Assembly: GCA_963576725.1 (NCBI GenBank) | Contig: OY755242.1 | Span: 66,244,238-66,308,237 of the forward strand | Source: Azorinus chamasolen | Taxonomy: Eukaryota; Mollusca; Bivalvia; Cardiida; Solecurtidae | Length of the DNA: 64,000 nt | Direction of reading: 5' to 3' | In this document: one piece after another, positions 1 through 11,117 of the stretch | Position numbering within the stretch: position 1 is the stretch's first letter | Layout: every line of letters begins with the position of its first letter | The notes under the pieces: model-generated | What the model saw: only the letters and a program-made list of their open reading frames with translations | Database searches by the model: none | Told to the model about the DNA's origin: nothing | Program-made: the position numbers and the translations under genes

Positions 1-155
1 TTTCCTTTACAAATGATTTGCATGTGTGCATGAACACACAATGGCAAAACAATTCTCCAAACATATCTCTTCAAAGGACACTTGATTGGTTCGCATAACG
101 TAACTGAACAAGTACACGTGATGAGCATTGAAAGAATATGACATTTCTGTTTGGT

Positions 156-360
156 ATAGTAAAATCTCACTAATACGACCACTTAAAAGAAGTATAATTC
201 TGGATTTGAAAACTGCTGACAGGTTAATGCAGGGCAAACGTTTTTCAGAAAGTTATATGCACCTTTCTGTATTGCGTTTGTCCTGCATTAAGCAACCGCG
301 TGTCTTTTCAAAATCCAATATTGAATAAATTATGTGGTCGTATTAGCAAGGCTTTACTGT
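156..360. mobile_element. F1: pogo-like palindromic MITE
   Basis: First, somewhat diverged copy of family F. The left end reads TAGTAAAATCTCACTAATAC and the right end GTATTAGCAAGGCTTTACTG. Inside, 'ttaatgcagggcaaacg' pairs with 'cgtttgtcctgcattaa' around a hairpin of the GCAGAAAGCT type. It belongs to the terminal subtype containing 'taatgcgaccac'. Small ORFs over it are shadows. Confidence 0.75.
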
Positions 361-811
361 GTTTAGTACCCAATGGAGCCTGCGTTTGCAGATTTTTAAA
401 CTTTTCCCCATTCATTGTGATACTGGCACGAATGCGCAGAACACGCAGATTGAATTCACAAAAGGATTAAAAAGTATTGTTCCACAGGAAGTTGTGCTAG
501 AAAAACAACAGAATTCATAGCACCAATGCACCGACCTTGTCAATATGAATCCGAAGTTGTACTCATCATGAACCTAAAAACTAAATAAACCCATAACAAG
601 ACATGGCATAACCGTTAAAAAACGATTTTAATCGTGATTGTTGTTGGGAATCGTTATTACGAGTCGCGTATAACAGCCCATGTGGGTATAAATTCAGAGC
701 TGAAGATATAGGTGCGAATCCAAATAAAATAAAATCTTGACCTCGTATAATGGATGGTTGCAAAGAATATGGTCTTATTTTCCATTGCTGGAGATGTGTA
801 CTAATATCATC
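361..811. other. Unassigned intergenic sequence
   Basis: No gene, RNA or clear repeat structure recognised; AT-rich with scattered stops on both strands. Confidence 0.6.
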
Positions 812-912
812 GTCTCAACCAAACCCTATACTGTGACCACTCTTTAGAATCGTCTCTTCGATGTCACGGTATACATGTAGGGTTTGTTGGAGAAATACAT
901 GAGCTATTCTTA
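812..912. mobile_element. G1: small palindromic MITE, family G
   Basis: Arms 'aaccaaaccctatactgtga' and its near reverse complement ending 'agggtttgttgg' flank a stem with 'agaatcgtctct'. The same palindrome recurs near 25921, 33719, 35648 and 56071, often followed by 'gagaaataaaggagctattc'. Terminal repeats and target duplication are not resolved. Confidence 0.6.
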
Positions 913-1180
913 ACAATAGTACCGCATACGGTACATAATACGCCCACTTGCGAACTTTCTCTGATTCAACATGCCTTATAAGTGTTGACATTTTCTATAT
1001 AATCTGTGCTTCAGATCTTGATTCCATATTAAGGTGATACTTAAGTTTCATTTATATCATTATAATAATTTTCCCAGAAAACAACAAACTAAACGTTGAC
1101 CGACAAACAAAGCAACGAACACACAAATTTCAAGGACCATAACTTTAGAATAAAACGACTTATCAAAACCCCCGCAATAT
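913..1180. repeat. Flanking mollusc-type repeat interrupted by a transposon
   Basis: Contains 'aaggtgatacttaagtttca' and 'caaggaccataactttagaa', phrases of the 'aagggccataactctg' repeat that resumes at about 5130-5560 on the far side of the 1187-5119 transposon. The transposon therefore seems to sit inside an older copy of this repeat. Confidence 0.45.
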
Positions 1181-1216
1181 ATATATCGAGGGTATAAAGG
1201 TAAAAGGTACTAAGTC
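1181..1216 (+). repeat. Left terminal inverted repeat
   Basis: 36 bases matching the reverse complement of 5090-5125 with one mismatch (base 14). The first six bases, ATATAT, may instead be target duplication. Confidence 0.85.
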
Positions 1217-1366
1217 GCATTTCTGTCAAAAATGACTTTTTGATATTTTTCACACCCTTAATAAAATAGCTTACTTCTAAAAAAATATGAATATTATCTG
1301 AGATTTATAAATTAATAAAAATGTAGTTTAATGAAAGTACTAACTGCAAACTGGTAAATATCAATG

Positions 1367-1435
1367 AGGTAAAAGGTACTATGTGTATATTTTTAGAGGT
1401 AAAAGGTACTAACTGTACTTTAGTACCTTTTACCT
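1367..1435. repeat. Left subterminal GGTAAAAGGTACT cluster
   Basis: Two direct copies (1367-1380 and 1397-1410) and one inverted copy (1422-1435). The last two form a short palindrome, AGGTAAAAGGTACT...AGTACCTTTTACCT. Probable transposase binding sites by analogy with other cut-and-paste elements. Confidence 0.7.
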
Positions 1436-1819
1436 GTGCATCAAACACCAGCAGATCACATCACACCCTCTGTTGCTCCCACGAGTTGTATGGATACTGT
1501 CTACCAGGGATCACCTAACAGCTAATTAACCCTCTCTCAACCCCTATCAGGCTTTAATTATTTCAATACTCCAAAACATGCATTGTTTCACTCATTTCCC
1601 TGTATACAACACAATAACTTAAATGTTTTAACCATGTGTAACACAATGACTTTGGGAATATAGTGACATCTTCAAAGGTAAGATTTACTAGAATGATTAA
1701 GAATAAATAGACAATTCTTATCTCTTTATAATATATATCAAAATGAATAATTCATTTTAATTAGATACTAATAAAGATCTATATGACAATTTGTATTACA
1801 TGCAATTAGAAATCAGATC

Positions 1820-4473
1820 GTAAGTACCCCTATATTATGTGAGTTTAACAAGTCTTTAGATCTAAGTAAATATACAGAAATTCTAAAAGACGGCGAGATA
1901 TGCAGTAAGTCATTATTGGACTTAAGTGAGCAATGTGACTCAAGTTCAGAGGAACTGAATATCCCACTGGCAGAACTACAGCACAGACTCTGGGGCAAAT
2001 CTCAATGCAAAGACAGTGATGTATTTATTGCACAAAAACTGGACTAATACCAATACAAATAAAATCGTAGAAAGTGAAAGTTCAATTGACGACCTGGAAC
2101 CGTATGAATATGTTGAAAGTAGCGGAAGCAGTTACCAGCCCTCAGAAACAGACTCATGCGATGGTCCAGATTCGGATAGAACACCAATTACAGGACAAAA
2201 ACGAAAACTTATTAACAGAGATACCAACTGGAAGAAACTAGGCAAACATGTCAAGAGAAAGAAAACAAAAGCAAGGAAACAAAAGAAAAATGAAGATAAT
2301 GTCAGTGCAAGTCCTTCAGAATACTGTAGTGAAAGTGATTGTACAGATACAGAAAGGGCAAAACAGAAAAGCTTAAAGAAAAGCAAACTTCAAGCTTTGC
2401 TACATGATTTCCACTCAAGACGTTTGGACAATCTGTTATCAAGTAACTTGCTGGAACAAATACACATCCCAGCTGATGGAAACTGTCTTTTCGCAGCGGC
2501 ATTAGAGTACCTAAACAATCCAGTGTCTGTGCAGGACCTGATATCTATGGTGACCGAACATCTTGTTTGTAACATTGATGACTACATCAACTTTGTCCAA
2601 TTGACAAAAAAGCTACCAACTCCACTGAAAATAGGGAAGCATATAAATGTATGGTTGATCAAATAGAAAAAGATGGACAGTGGGATACAGATATGTCAGA
2701 CCTAATACCTCTTTGCATTGCATATATTTTCCAGAGGGAAGTGAGGATATTTTCTAGCCGACCGATGCAACCAATGTTAGATATTAAACCTCACATTGCA
2801 CCATTAGTGGATAAGGCACCTATTCTAATTGCACATATAGCTCTCACAGGCCATGACCATTACTATTCTGTACAACATAAGCAATTGGGAGACAAGGGCA
2901 GTTCCGTATCTTCAAGAGAGAGTCCAATAGATACAAATCAACAGTCGGAAACACAGCCAACAGACAGGTTTTCTCATATTAGAGAGGAACATGGCCTTTA
3001 TTTAACGCCCAAAAAGAACATGAACTGCACATATGTTCAAAGCAATCTGACCCCACATAAGGGTGCACAATACAAAAGTCCAAAAAAGAAGACATTCACT
3101 AGAAAGCGAGTTGCAAGAAGACATTTGTGGAAAGCAAATGTGCGGAAAACATGCGGAGCTGAAGGTCTACCGTACACCAGCAAAACGGGACAGTATGTTA
3201 AAGGCAGAGAGATACAGTCGGTGAATTGCTCCAAATGCAAATTCAAATGCACAGAAAATATAAGTCCTGAACAGAGGCAGAAAACATTCCAAACCTTTTG
3301 GAGCCTTGCAGGTGACACACTCAGCGGCACTTCATCTGTCATCATGTGCAGGATACTGAGCCGGTACGAACAAAACGAACAAGTCAGAGGCTGCGAACAA
3401 CTGCATTATCATACTATTTTACACTTGGAATGGATTAAGTGCGTGTCAGTAAGAAATATTTCCTTGAACATTGGAAGAAAGACTGTAGAAAACACTATCA
3501 AAAATGAAAAGACATGAGAGGGCGACACCAGCCTCCAAATAAAACGACAGAGGCTGACCTGGACTTTGTGCGTAAGCATATAAATAGTTTTCCAACTGTA
3601 GACCGTCACTATACAAGAAAGGATACTAACAGAAAATATCTCGCTCAAGACCTTAACATTCGCAGTATGCATGCTATTTATATTGGAAAATGCAAGGAAG
3701 AAGGAATGAAGCCTGTCAGTGAGTCAGTATACAGACGGACATTTTGTACGGAGTACAACATGGCATTCTTTCATCCAAAGAAAGATCAGTGTCAGGTCTG
3801 CAATTTGTATGAAATTAAAAAGGCAGATGGTAAAGTAGATGAGCATACAGAAGAACTATACAACCAGCATCAAGAAAGGAAAACAAAGGTTAGAGAAGAA
3901 AAGGCAACTGATAAAGTAAGAGCAAAATCTGACCCAAACTTTTATGCTGCCACGTTTGACCTTGAAGCTGTATTAACAAATCTCTGCAGCTTTGTTGGAG
4001 AACTCTACTACAAAAGAAAACTATGTTGCTATAATCTATCATTTTATTCATTGGGAAGTGGAGTAGGAACATGCTACCTGTGGGATGAAACTCATGGGAA
4101 CAAGGGATCATGTGAGATAGGCACCTGTATAATAGCCCACTTAAATTCGCTCTCAAACAAAACGTCCAACGTCGAGGAAGTAACCCTATATAGTGACACA
4201 TGCGGTGGTCAAAACCGAAACCAATTTGTAGCCGGAGCATTGCTTTACTGCATTCAACAATATAACTTTAAGTGTATTAATCAGAAATTTTTTGAGAGCG
4301 GCCATTCGCAAATGGAATTTGATGCTATTCACAGCACTATAGAACAAGCCAAAAAGCGAACTGCAGTTTATGTACCATCGCAATGGGAGACTATCATTGC
4401 CCTTGCTAGGAAAAGTAAACCTTATGTTGTTGTACCTATGAAATTTGGAGATTTTATGGATCTAAAGAAATGA
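1820..4473 (+). pseudogene. Broken OTU-domain / DDE-like transposase gene
   Basis: One protein can be followed across several frames. An acidic leader is open from about 1820 in the frame ending at 2047. Coding then shifts to the frame of 2016-2666, returns near 2620-2640 to the frame of 2651-3517, and ends in the frame of 3514-4473. Extra local shifts are likely near 3340-3510, where conserved-looking residues appear in alternate frames with an in-frame stop. The first part has a Lys-rich basic tract, then an OTU signature with DGNC (Cys codon 2484-2486) and a matching DHYYSV (His codon 2858-2860), the usual Cys/His pair of OTU cysteine proteases. A Cys-rich segment (CSKCKFKC) follows. The last part has CxxC (DQCQVC, residues 93-96 of the 3514 frame), then FDLEAV (Asp149), YSDTCGGQNRN (Asp228) and HSQMEFDAIHSTIE (Glu268/Asp270). 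That spacing fits an RNase H-like DDE/D transposase of the kind in uncharacterised animal CGGQN proteins (DUF7869-like, from memory). An intron instead of some frameshifts cannot be excluded. Confidence 0.7.
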
Positions 4474-4793
4474 AAAAACTCGCAGTTCAGGAACATCAAA
4501 AGATTATACATGTATATAATATTTGCTAACATAGTCATGATATATCATGTGAAATATGCTAATTTTAATTTTGTATTGCAAAAGCTATAAGAATAGACTA
4601 ACAATTTCAAACAATTCGGATCTTAGGTTAGCCTCACATTTATTTGAGTTCTATCTGGAACCAGACGCTCTGCATATGTTTACTCATGTCCGACGGTATG
4701 CAGAGTCAAACCTGATTCATTTATATTGGCAATGTTGTGCATTATTATTATGTGTAATTTTAGTATATGTACAAAAACTGTCAGTATCTAACA

Positions 4794-4880
4794 AGTAAAA
4801 GGTACTAAATGCACTTAGTACATTTTACCTGACAATGTTTACTTTGAATCAAGTACTAAGTGCTCTTAGTACCTTTTACC
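4794..4880. repeat. Right subterminal GGTAAAAGGTACT cluster
   Basis: One direct copy (4794-4808) and two inverted copies (4815-4830, 4866-4880) of the motif seen inside the left end, mirroring it. Confidence 0.7.
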
Positions 4881-5089
4881 ACTCAATATTTGACAACTCG
4901 GTAAAAATAGATTTAAAATGTTATTGATATTTCAGCTTTAAATCAGCCTGTAGCTTAAAAACCCTTGTAGTCATACTTGTTTATCCATAAACAGTTGTAC
5001 CAGATAGTTTGAATTTGAATAAATAACAAATTGTGGACTTGGGAATATGAAATCACGTTTTCGCGTTTTTCTCAAAATGTACTAGATGT

Positions 5090-5125
5090 GACTTAGTACC
5101 TTTTACCTTTAGACCCTCGATATAT
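5090..5125 (-). repeat. Right terminal inverted repeat
   Basis: Reverse complement of 1181-1216 with a single mismatch. Confidence 0.85.
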
Positions 5126-5189
5126 GAAAGTTCATATTAAGGCTTACCCATATAATAAAAATGAAGTAAATATCATTTCAAATGAAAAA

Positions 5190-5580
5190 GTTATGGCCAT
5201 TTCTCATATTTGCATAGATTTGCATTATTTTCTTAAGTGCAAGGGCCGATAACTCCGATACGACAAATCAAATGAACCTCAGAATTGATTTAGCTTCAGG
5301 TCATGATGCATTAAACATGTGTATTAAGTTTCATTAATATCTGTCAAATAGTTTTCCAAAACGGCGGTCTAACTACATGCATATATTTGCATTAATTTTT
5401 AAGGACACGGGCCATAACTCTGAAACGAAAAATCAAATGAACCTCAAAATCAACTCAGCTTCAGACATTGATGCGTTAAACATTTGTGTGAAGTTTCATT
5501 ATGTGAAACTGCGGACAAACAAAAAGTTGACGGACGAACGAACGCACGGACGGACGGACGGACAGGGCCCCGCCAATATA
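5190..5580 (+). repeat. Mollusc-type 'gggccataactc' repeat, two units
   Basis: Two diverged units of about 170 bases ('gcaagggccgataactccga' near 5240 and 'cacgggccataactctgaaa' near 5405), ending in a GACG-rich tail 'acggacggacggacggacag' near 5545-5568. No coding sign. Confidence 0.65.
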
Positions 5581-5614
5581 CGACCACCTTTATTTGGTTG
5601 GAGTATAAAAATGT

Positions 5615-5823
5615 TTAACCCTTTCGGCGCCAAATTTCTAATTGTCGTCTGCAAACCCTTTTTGTTAATTCATTTAGTAAAATGCGAAAATGTGGTAAAT
5701 AAATGCAAATTTCAAAGGAATAAATCACAGATATAGAAATAGAGTTTGAAAAAGCGGCGTGTTATCTGGGACTGCACTATTTGCCGTGGTGCATTTATGC
5801 GATATTGGCGGTGAAAGGGTTAA
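5615..5823 (+). mobile_element. B1: piggyBac-like MITE with deleted hairpin arm
   Basis: Begins TTAACCCTTTCGGCGCCAAA and ends GGCGGTGAAAGGGTTAA. Compared with B3 it lacks most of the left arm of the central palindrome: the text goes from 'gagtttga' straight to 'aaaagcggcgtg'. Confidence 0.8.
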
Positions 5824-6134
5824 ATTTACCCGTCTAATCTGGACCTCTGTATAGTGAATGATAGCAAACATTAATAACTTACTTACCATAGTTGGAGAAG
5901 TGTTGTCACGAGTTTCTGATCATAGCAAACTTTAATCTCTTTTTCTGGCAGTTGCAATCAGTGACAACCAATGCAGTTTGGATCCTGATGAGATATCGAG
6001 AATTTCGATGTCCCATCATGTTTCAAACTGTCGCATTCTGTAGTGTTGCCAAGGCGATTTTCTCGAACAGTGCGTGTAATTGTACAATGATTTAGACATT
6101 TTTTTCTGTTGCAAATGCTACTAAACTTTTATCT

Positions 6135-6350
6135 CAACCCTTTCCTCCATTCATGCAATAATTAATGACGTCATGAATATTAATTAGAAAAATTTGTTAT
6201 AGCAGCACATGGACACAGGAATATTTGACCATTGCAGAAACTGTAGAATCATATCTATATCATATCATAAGCAAACAGAACAGAACCTGATCTGACGACT
6301 CCTATAGGAGCCGCATGTAAGCGCATTTTCACGCATCTGCAAACAGAGTA
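6135..6350 (-). mobile_element. A1: partial family A MITE with intact TGACGTCA
   Basis: Left end 'aaccctttcctccattcatg', then TGACGTCA at 6166-6173, 'cagaaactgtagaatca' and the central 'ctgatctgacgactcctata'. Its right part is rearranged: it carries the 'aagcgcattttcacgcatct' of the opposite end and no closing TTAA. Confidence 0.65.
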
Positions 6351-6365
6351 TATATAATATATAGT

Positions 6366-7420
6366 TGATATAAGTAAGACATTTGATAGGGTTTAGCACA
6401 AGGGTCTCTTTGCAAAATTGAAAGGATCCTGTATCCAAGGGCCTCTCCCAGATTGTTTTTTTTGGAATACCTCTCTGAACAGAAGCAACGAGTAACTATT
6501 CCCGATGTAAACTCTAATTAGGCAAGGCCGGAATACCACAAGGGTCAATATTGTGTCCTCTTCTGTTCCTTGTATAAATCAATGGCATTGCATCAGATAT
6601 TTAATCTAATATTCGTCTATTCCCGGACGATACTAGTCTTTATCTTATAGTCGAACACGTAAACATATCTGCCGAAATGCTAAAAATGATATTAAAATGG
6701 TTACTGATTAGGCAGAAACTTGGCTGGTATCTTTCCATCCTAACAAAACAGTATTTCTTCTTATTTCACGTAAACATATCAATATCCCCCACCCTTTCTA
6801 TCGATGTCGAACCAAGATATGTCTGAGGTTCAGTCTCACAGACATTTAAGCGTTCTTCTTTCTACTAATGGAAACTGACAATCTCACATCGAGTGTATAA
6901 AATCGAAAGCATGGCCACGTATAAATATTATGAGAAAATTAAAATTTGTTCTTGACAGGAAATCCTTAGAAAGGATATATTTTTGTTTTATTAGACGGAG
7001 TCTTGAATACACCGATGTTACGTGGGATAATTGCACAATATGTCATAAAGGAAGAACATGAAAAAATACAAGAGATAGCAAGATTTGTGACTGGCACAAC
7101 TAAACGTATATCGATTCGATAATTATACACTGAAACGGGATGGGACAATCTTGAGTCTAGATGACAGAAGCACAAACTGGTTCTGTTTTACAACATAGTA
7201 CATTACCTAACACAAGCATATTTGTCATCAACGATTCCATCTCAAGTCAGGGAATTCTCACAATATAGTTTACGAAATTCTTACTATCTCCGAATTCCTT
7301 TATCTAGAACTAAACTCTATTCTGAGTTATTTCTTCCTTCCGTGATAAATATGTGGAAGTATTTGCTCTGGATCCGTAAATAGCTTTTAAAGCTCGTTGA
7401 ACAAATTTAAGTAGAACGCC
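6366..7420 (+). pseudogene. Decayed non-LTR retrotransposon reverse transcriptase
   Basis: Not in any single open frame, but conserved reverse-transcriptase text is readable across frames. 'gatataagtaagacatttga' at about 6366 gives DISKTFDRV-stop-HKGLF, the usual DISKAFDRVWHKGL with Trp turned to stop. Around 6540-6640 comes a GIPQGSILCPLLFLVYIN-like stretch, then PDDTSLY in place of ADDTSLY, the catalytic motif. From about 6890 to 7350 the C-terminal part reads INIMRKLKFVLDRKSLERIY, then IARFVTGTTKRISI, then LESR and HKLVLFYNIVH. This is the order found in Jockey/CR1-type LINEs. It is an old, many-times frameshifted remnant without visible ends. Confidence 0.75.
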
Positions 7421-7659
7421 AGAACCGCCTTCCTTTTTTAAAAGCGGAGGTCGAAAATGATAGTTCGCTATACCGTGTGTTGTTCAAGAAAGAACTGTTT
7501 AATAGCACCAACCCTATTTGTAGAACAGACTCAATTATTGTGCTATTCGGAGATTCTAGACAGTCAATTGAAATCAATACTCAAATATGTACTGCAGTTC
7601 ATCAATACATTGTAATAACCAAGCGGTTCATGTCTTAAAACAATTGTTTATGTCAGGGT

Positions 7660-8370
7660 GTCATGTACACGTATAGCTATATAAGTAGATCTGTATCTAC
7701 TCAGTTGGACACGGTAATGAATATATATTAGCACGAAATGTTTTGTATCCGCCACGGACTTTCGCTTTTCGCTCTAATCATTTTATACCGTACCTCTCAC
7801 TTTCACGTCTCTTTTCTTTCCCAATTCAACAGATAGATATTTAAAGCATACATTCATTTTGAAAAGTTTGTAATTTTCGCGTGTTGCAAATGTTTACCAT
7901 TCGTTGTGAGTGAGGAAAACTAACAGCTTTCATTCTAATACTTATTAGATTTTTATATGTTTGTGCATTTTGTCAATTACAACTAGAACTGTAAGCCACA
8001 GGCTAACGAATACCCCCCCCCCACCACCCACCTGGCTGCTTGTCAGAACACCTATCATCAATCGTTCAACATATGTACATACAGAAACATGAAGAGATTT
8101 ATAAAACCCCAATTTATTTAATAAAAATGACAAGATGTTCAGCAATAAATGAAAACGTTATATTCAATCCAAGATCAATCACAAACATAAATAAAGCAAC
8201 TTTTACCAAATATTGTCAAGTCCAAACAGGGGATAAGTCTGTTGTTAAAATTCAAAGTAGTGTTGTGGCTGCTGCCAGACAATATCATCCAATAAGTTCA
8301 AGCAGCTTTGTTTATTTTTGTGAAGTGTCAACTCCAAAGTTCTAAACAAATAGGTACCTTTTCAGAAAAA
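7660..8370. other. Unassigned intergenic sequence with a short C run
   Basis: No gene seen. A poly-C/A tract (about 8013-8030) inflates two small ORFs on both strands. Nothing else recognised. Confidence 0.55.
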
Positions 8371-9082
8371 CCTTAAGTTCAAGGACCATAACTCTGGGAA
8401 AAATTATTCAACCAGACCGATATTTAAACTTAAGCTGCAACTTATCTAGATTTAGATTTACGTCAAATATAAAGTTAATATCTCCAAGCACTTCCAAAGA
8501 AACATCGAAAAATTGAAAATTTGATAAAAAATTAAGTTCAAGGGCCATAACTCTGGCAAAAATTATTCAACCAGACTGAGATTTGAAATTAAGTTGGAAA
8601 GCATCTATATCTAGCTTTATGCCAAAAATAAAGTTAAAATTTCCAACCGCTTCCAAAAAAGTCTGGAAAATTCAAATTTGAAAAAAAAATGAAGTTCAAG
8701 GGCAATAACTCTGGAAATAATTATTCAACTGGACTGAGATTGGAACATAAGCTGTAACTTATCTAGATTTAGCTTTGTACTAAATACAGATTTGATATCT
8801 CCAGTCACTTCCATTAAAAGTCCAGAAAACCGAAAAACATTGATAGGGGACTAAAAGGGGGAGATAACTCCTGAAGTAATGCTCCGATCATAATGAAAAT
8901 ATGCGGTGCACAGGTTTATATGGTCATATGGCTATACATGAAGTTTCAACAAAATTGAAGCAAAACTGTAGAAGAAGAAGGCCGGACAAAATTTTGTCCA
9001 CGGACAGACGGACGGACAGACAGACAGACGGACAACCTGATTCCAGTATACCCCCCAAAACTTCGTTGTGGGGGGGGGGGTA
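8371..9082 (+). repeat. Mollusc-type 'caagggccataactctgg' repeat, three units
   Basis: Three diverged units of about 160 bases start at about 8376, 8534 and 8694 (each with 'aactctgg-aaa-ttattca'). They end in the tail 'acggacagacggacggacag' near 9000 and a G/C inverted tail, 'taccccccaaaacttcg' facing 'gggggggggtata'. Nonautonomous and noncoding. Confidence 0.75.
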
Positions 9083-9166
9083 TAGAAATAAAATGTTGAA
9101 ACCAAAGCAATGATGACCAGACTAGAGTTATAGGCAGGTGTAGGAGACGATTCAATCGCTGTATCA

Positions 9167-9397
9167 TTAATCCTTTCACTGTTTTATGTTTATTCCAGAT
9201 GTCAATACCTGCTGAATATTCATTGAGAGAATAGTTATAATGAAACATGGAATGTGGATCTTTGTAGCCATTTTATAAAGTGAAAGAAATTAGCAAACAG
9301 CGCAGACCCCAATCAGACGGCTCCTACAGAAGCCGTCTGATCTGGGTCTACTCTGTTTGCAAGTCCGTGACAATGCGTTTATATGAAGGAAAGGGTA
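9167..9397. mobile_element. A2: family A MITE whose right end became a satellite
   Basis: Starts TTAATCCTTTCACTG and has the central hairpin 'aatcagacggctcctacaga'/'gccgtctgatctgggtctac'. It runs to 'atatgaaggaaagggt', where the expected closing TTAA is replaced by the first unit of the 21-bp array. Confidence 0.8.
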
Positions 9398-10390
9398 TAG
9401 AGACACAAAACAAGGGTATAGAGACACAAAACAAGGGTATAGAGACACAAAACAAGGGTATAGAGACACAAAACAAGGGTATAGAGACACAAAACAAGGG
9501 TATAGAGACACAAAACAAGGGTATAGAGACACAAAACAAGGGTATAGAGACACAAAACAAAGGGTATAGAGACACAAAACAAGGGTATAGAGACACAAAA
9601 CAAGGGTATAGAGACACAAAACAAGGGTATAGAGACACAAAACAAGGGTATAGAGACACAAAACAAGGGTATAGAGACACAAAACAAGGGTATAGAGACA
9701 CAAAACAAGGGTATAGAGACACAAAACAAGGGTATAGAGACACAAAACAAGGGTATAGAGACACAAAACAAGGGTATAGAGACACAAAACAAGGGTATAG
9801 AGACACAAAACAAGGGTATAGAGACACAAAACAAGGGTATAGAGACACAAAACAAGGGTATAGAGACACAAAACAAGGGTATAGAGACACAAAACAAGGG
9901 TATAGAGACACAAAACAAGGGTATAGAGACACAAAACAAAGGGTATAGAGACACAAAACAAGGGTATAGAGACACAAAACAAGGGTATAGAGACACAAAA
10001 CAAGGGTATAGAGACACAAAACAAGGGTATAGAGACACAAAACAAGGGTATAGAGACACAAAACAAGGGTATAGAGACACAAAACAAGGGTATAGAGACA
10101 CAAAACAAGGGTATAGAGACACAAAACAAGGGTATAGAGACACAAAACAAGGGTATAGAGACACAAAACAAGGGTATAGAGACACAAAACAAAGGGTATA
10201 GAGACACAAAACAAGGGTATAGAGACACAAAACAAGGGTATAGAGACACAAAACAAAGGGTATAGAGACACAAAACAAGGGTATAGAGACACAAAACAAA
10301 GGGTATAGAGACACAAAACGTTTAGATTAAAGGGTATAGAGACACAAAACGTTTAGATTAAAGGGTATAGAGACACAAAACGTTTAGATT
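9393..10390 (+). repeat. 21/22-bp tandem satellite, 43 units plus three 30-31 bp variants
   Basis: The unit is GGGTATAGAGACACAAAACAA. From the first GGG (9393) to the GGG at 10301 is 908 bases, which equals 43 units of 21 plus five extra A residues (near 9560, 9938, 10193, 10256 and 10299). The last three units (10301, 10332, 10363) replace CAA with 'cgtttagattaaa'. The extra A residues switch frame, so the long repeats of IETQN-K-G or of CLYTLV and similar seen in several frames are translation artefacts, not proteins. Confidence 0.97.
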
Positions 10391-10732
10391 ATATTCGTTG
10401 CCAGGAAACGATTTACTTTACGCGAAATACAAATAAGGATACGTATGGCAGTACATGTATTCAGTTACACTAGTCAGTTCCGTGCGATTCCTCACGGCCC
10501 AAGGGCGTGTTTGTGTCGGCCCACGACCAGATGCCATTACAAGCAATATAGAAATGAATGTCTGCCCCTAACGAAAATAAATCCAGCCTGAGCAGCTTAT
10601 GTATAACTAGTCAAGTTGTCAATCCACATAATGCTAAAGGCACTTGTATGGTAGATGTTAATAGCGACATGTCAGTGTTAATGTTCAGTAGCGAACACAT
10701 TAGGATACATATATAATACACCAGAAGTACAC
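10391..10732. other. Unassigned intergenic sequence
   Basis: No gene or recognisable element between the satellite and B2. Confidence 0.55.
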
Positions 10733-10976
10733 TTAACCTTTCAATGCCAAATTTCAAATTGTCGTATGCAATCCAAGTTTGTTAAATCATTCGGTTAAAT
10801 AAGGATATGAGATAAATAGATACAAATTTCAAAGAAATAAATCACAGATATAGAAATAGAGAATGAGACAAAAAGTGAAGTTTCTGATCAGACGCCGTCT
10901 TGAAAAGTGGCCTCTGATCTGGGACAGCGCTATTTGTCGTGATGCATTAATGCAACATTGATGGTGAAAGTGTTAA
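10733..10976 (+). mobile_element. B2: piggyBac-like MITE
   Basis: TTAACCTTTCAATGCCAAA to GATGGTGAAAGTGTTAA. The central palindrome is kept: 'agtttctgatcagacgccgt'/'cctctgatctgggacagcgc'. A diverged copy. Confidence 0.8.
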
Positions 10977-11117
10977 TTACAGAAGGATAAGAGAATATTG
11001 CATAAGTCTTATAGTGGAAGTGAAAGTGGTAATGGTTAAACACTCAACTAATTTTGTAAGGATTTAACACTCTCCGCATACAATTGTGGGTTTAATTTTA
11101 AATGCTACGTATACAAC

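Larger units (their letters stand above)
1187..5119 (+). mobile_element. DNA transposon with 36-bp TIRs, OTU domain and DDE/D-like transposase
   Basis: The left end at 1181-1216 and the reverse complement of 5090-5125 match at 35 of 36 bases, giving TIRs that begin CGAGGGTATAAAGGTAAAAG. The outer six bases are ATATAT on both sides, so they could be either a 6-bp AT target duplication or part of the TIR; I place the ends at CGAGGG. The motif GGTAAAAGGTACT recurs just inside both ends: direct near 1367 and 1397, inverted near 1422, then 4794, 4815 and 4866. Such subterminal repeats are typical transposase-binding arrays. The element is about 3.9 kb and carries one broken gene (1820-4473). I cannot assign it to a named superfamily with certainty. 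Confidence 0.8.

Noticed and set aside
4556..4798. 80-residue ORF at the 3' end of the OTU transposon
   Set aside because: No motif, overlaps the subterminal repeats, probably chance.
9280..10316. Open frames of 222 to 334 residues with repeated KGIETQN, CLYTLVL or similar
   Set aside because: All are read-through of the 21/22-bp satellite in different frames and strands; no start context or non-repeat domain.
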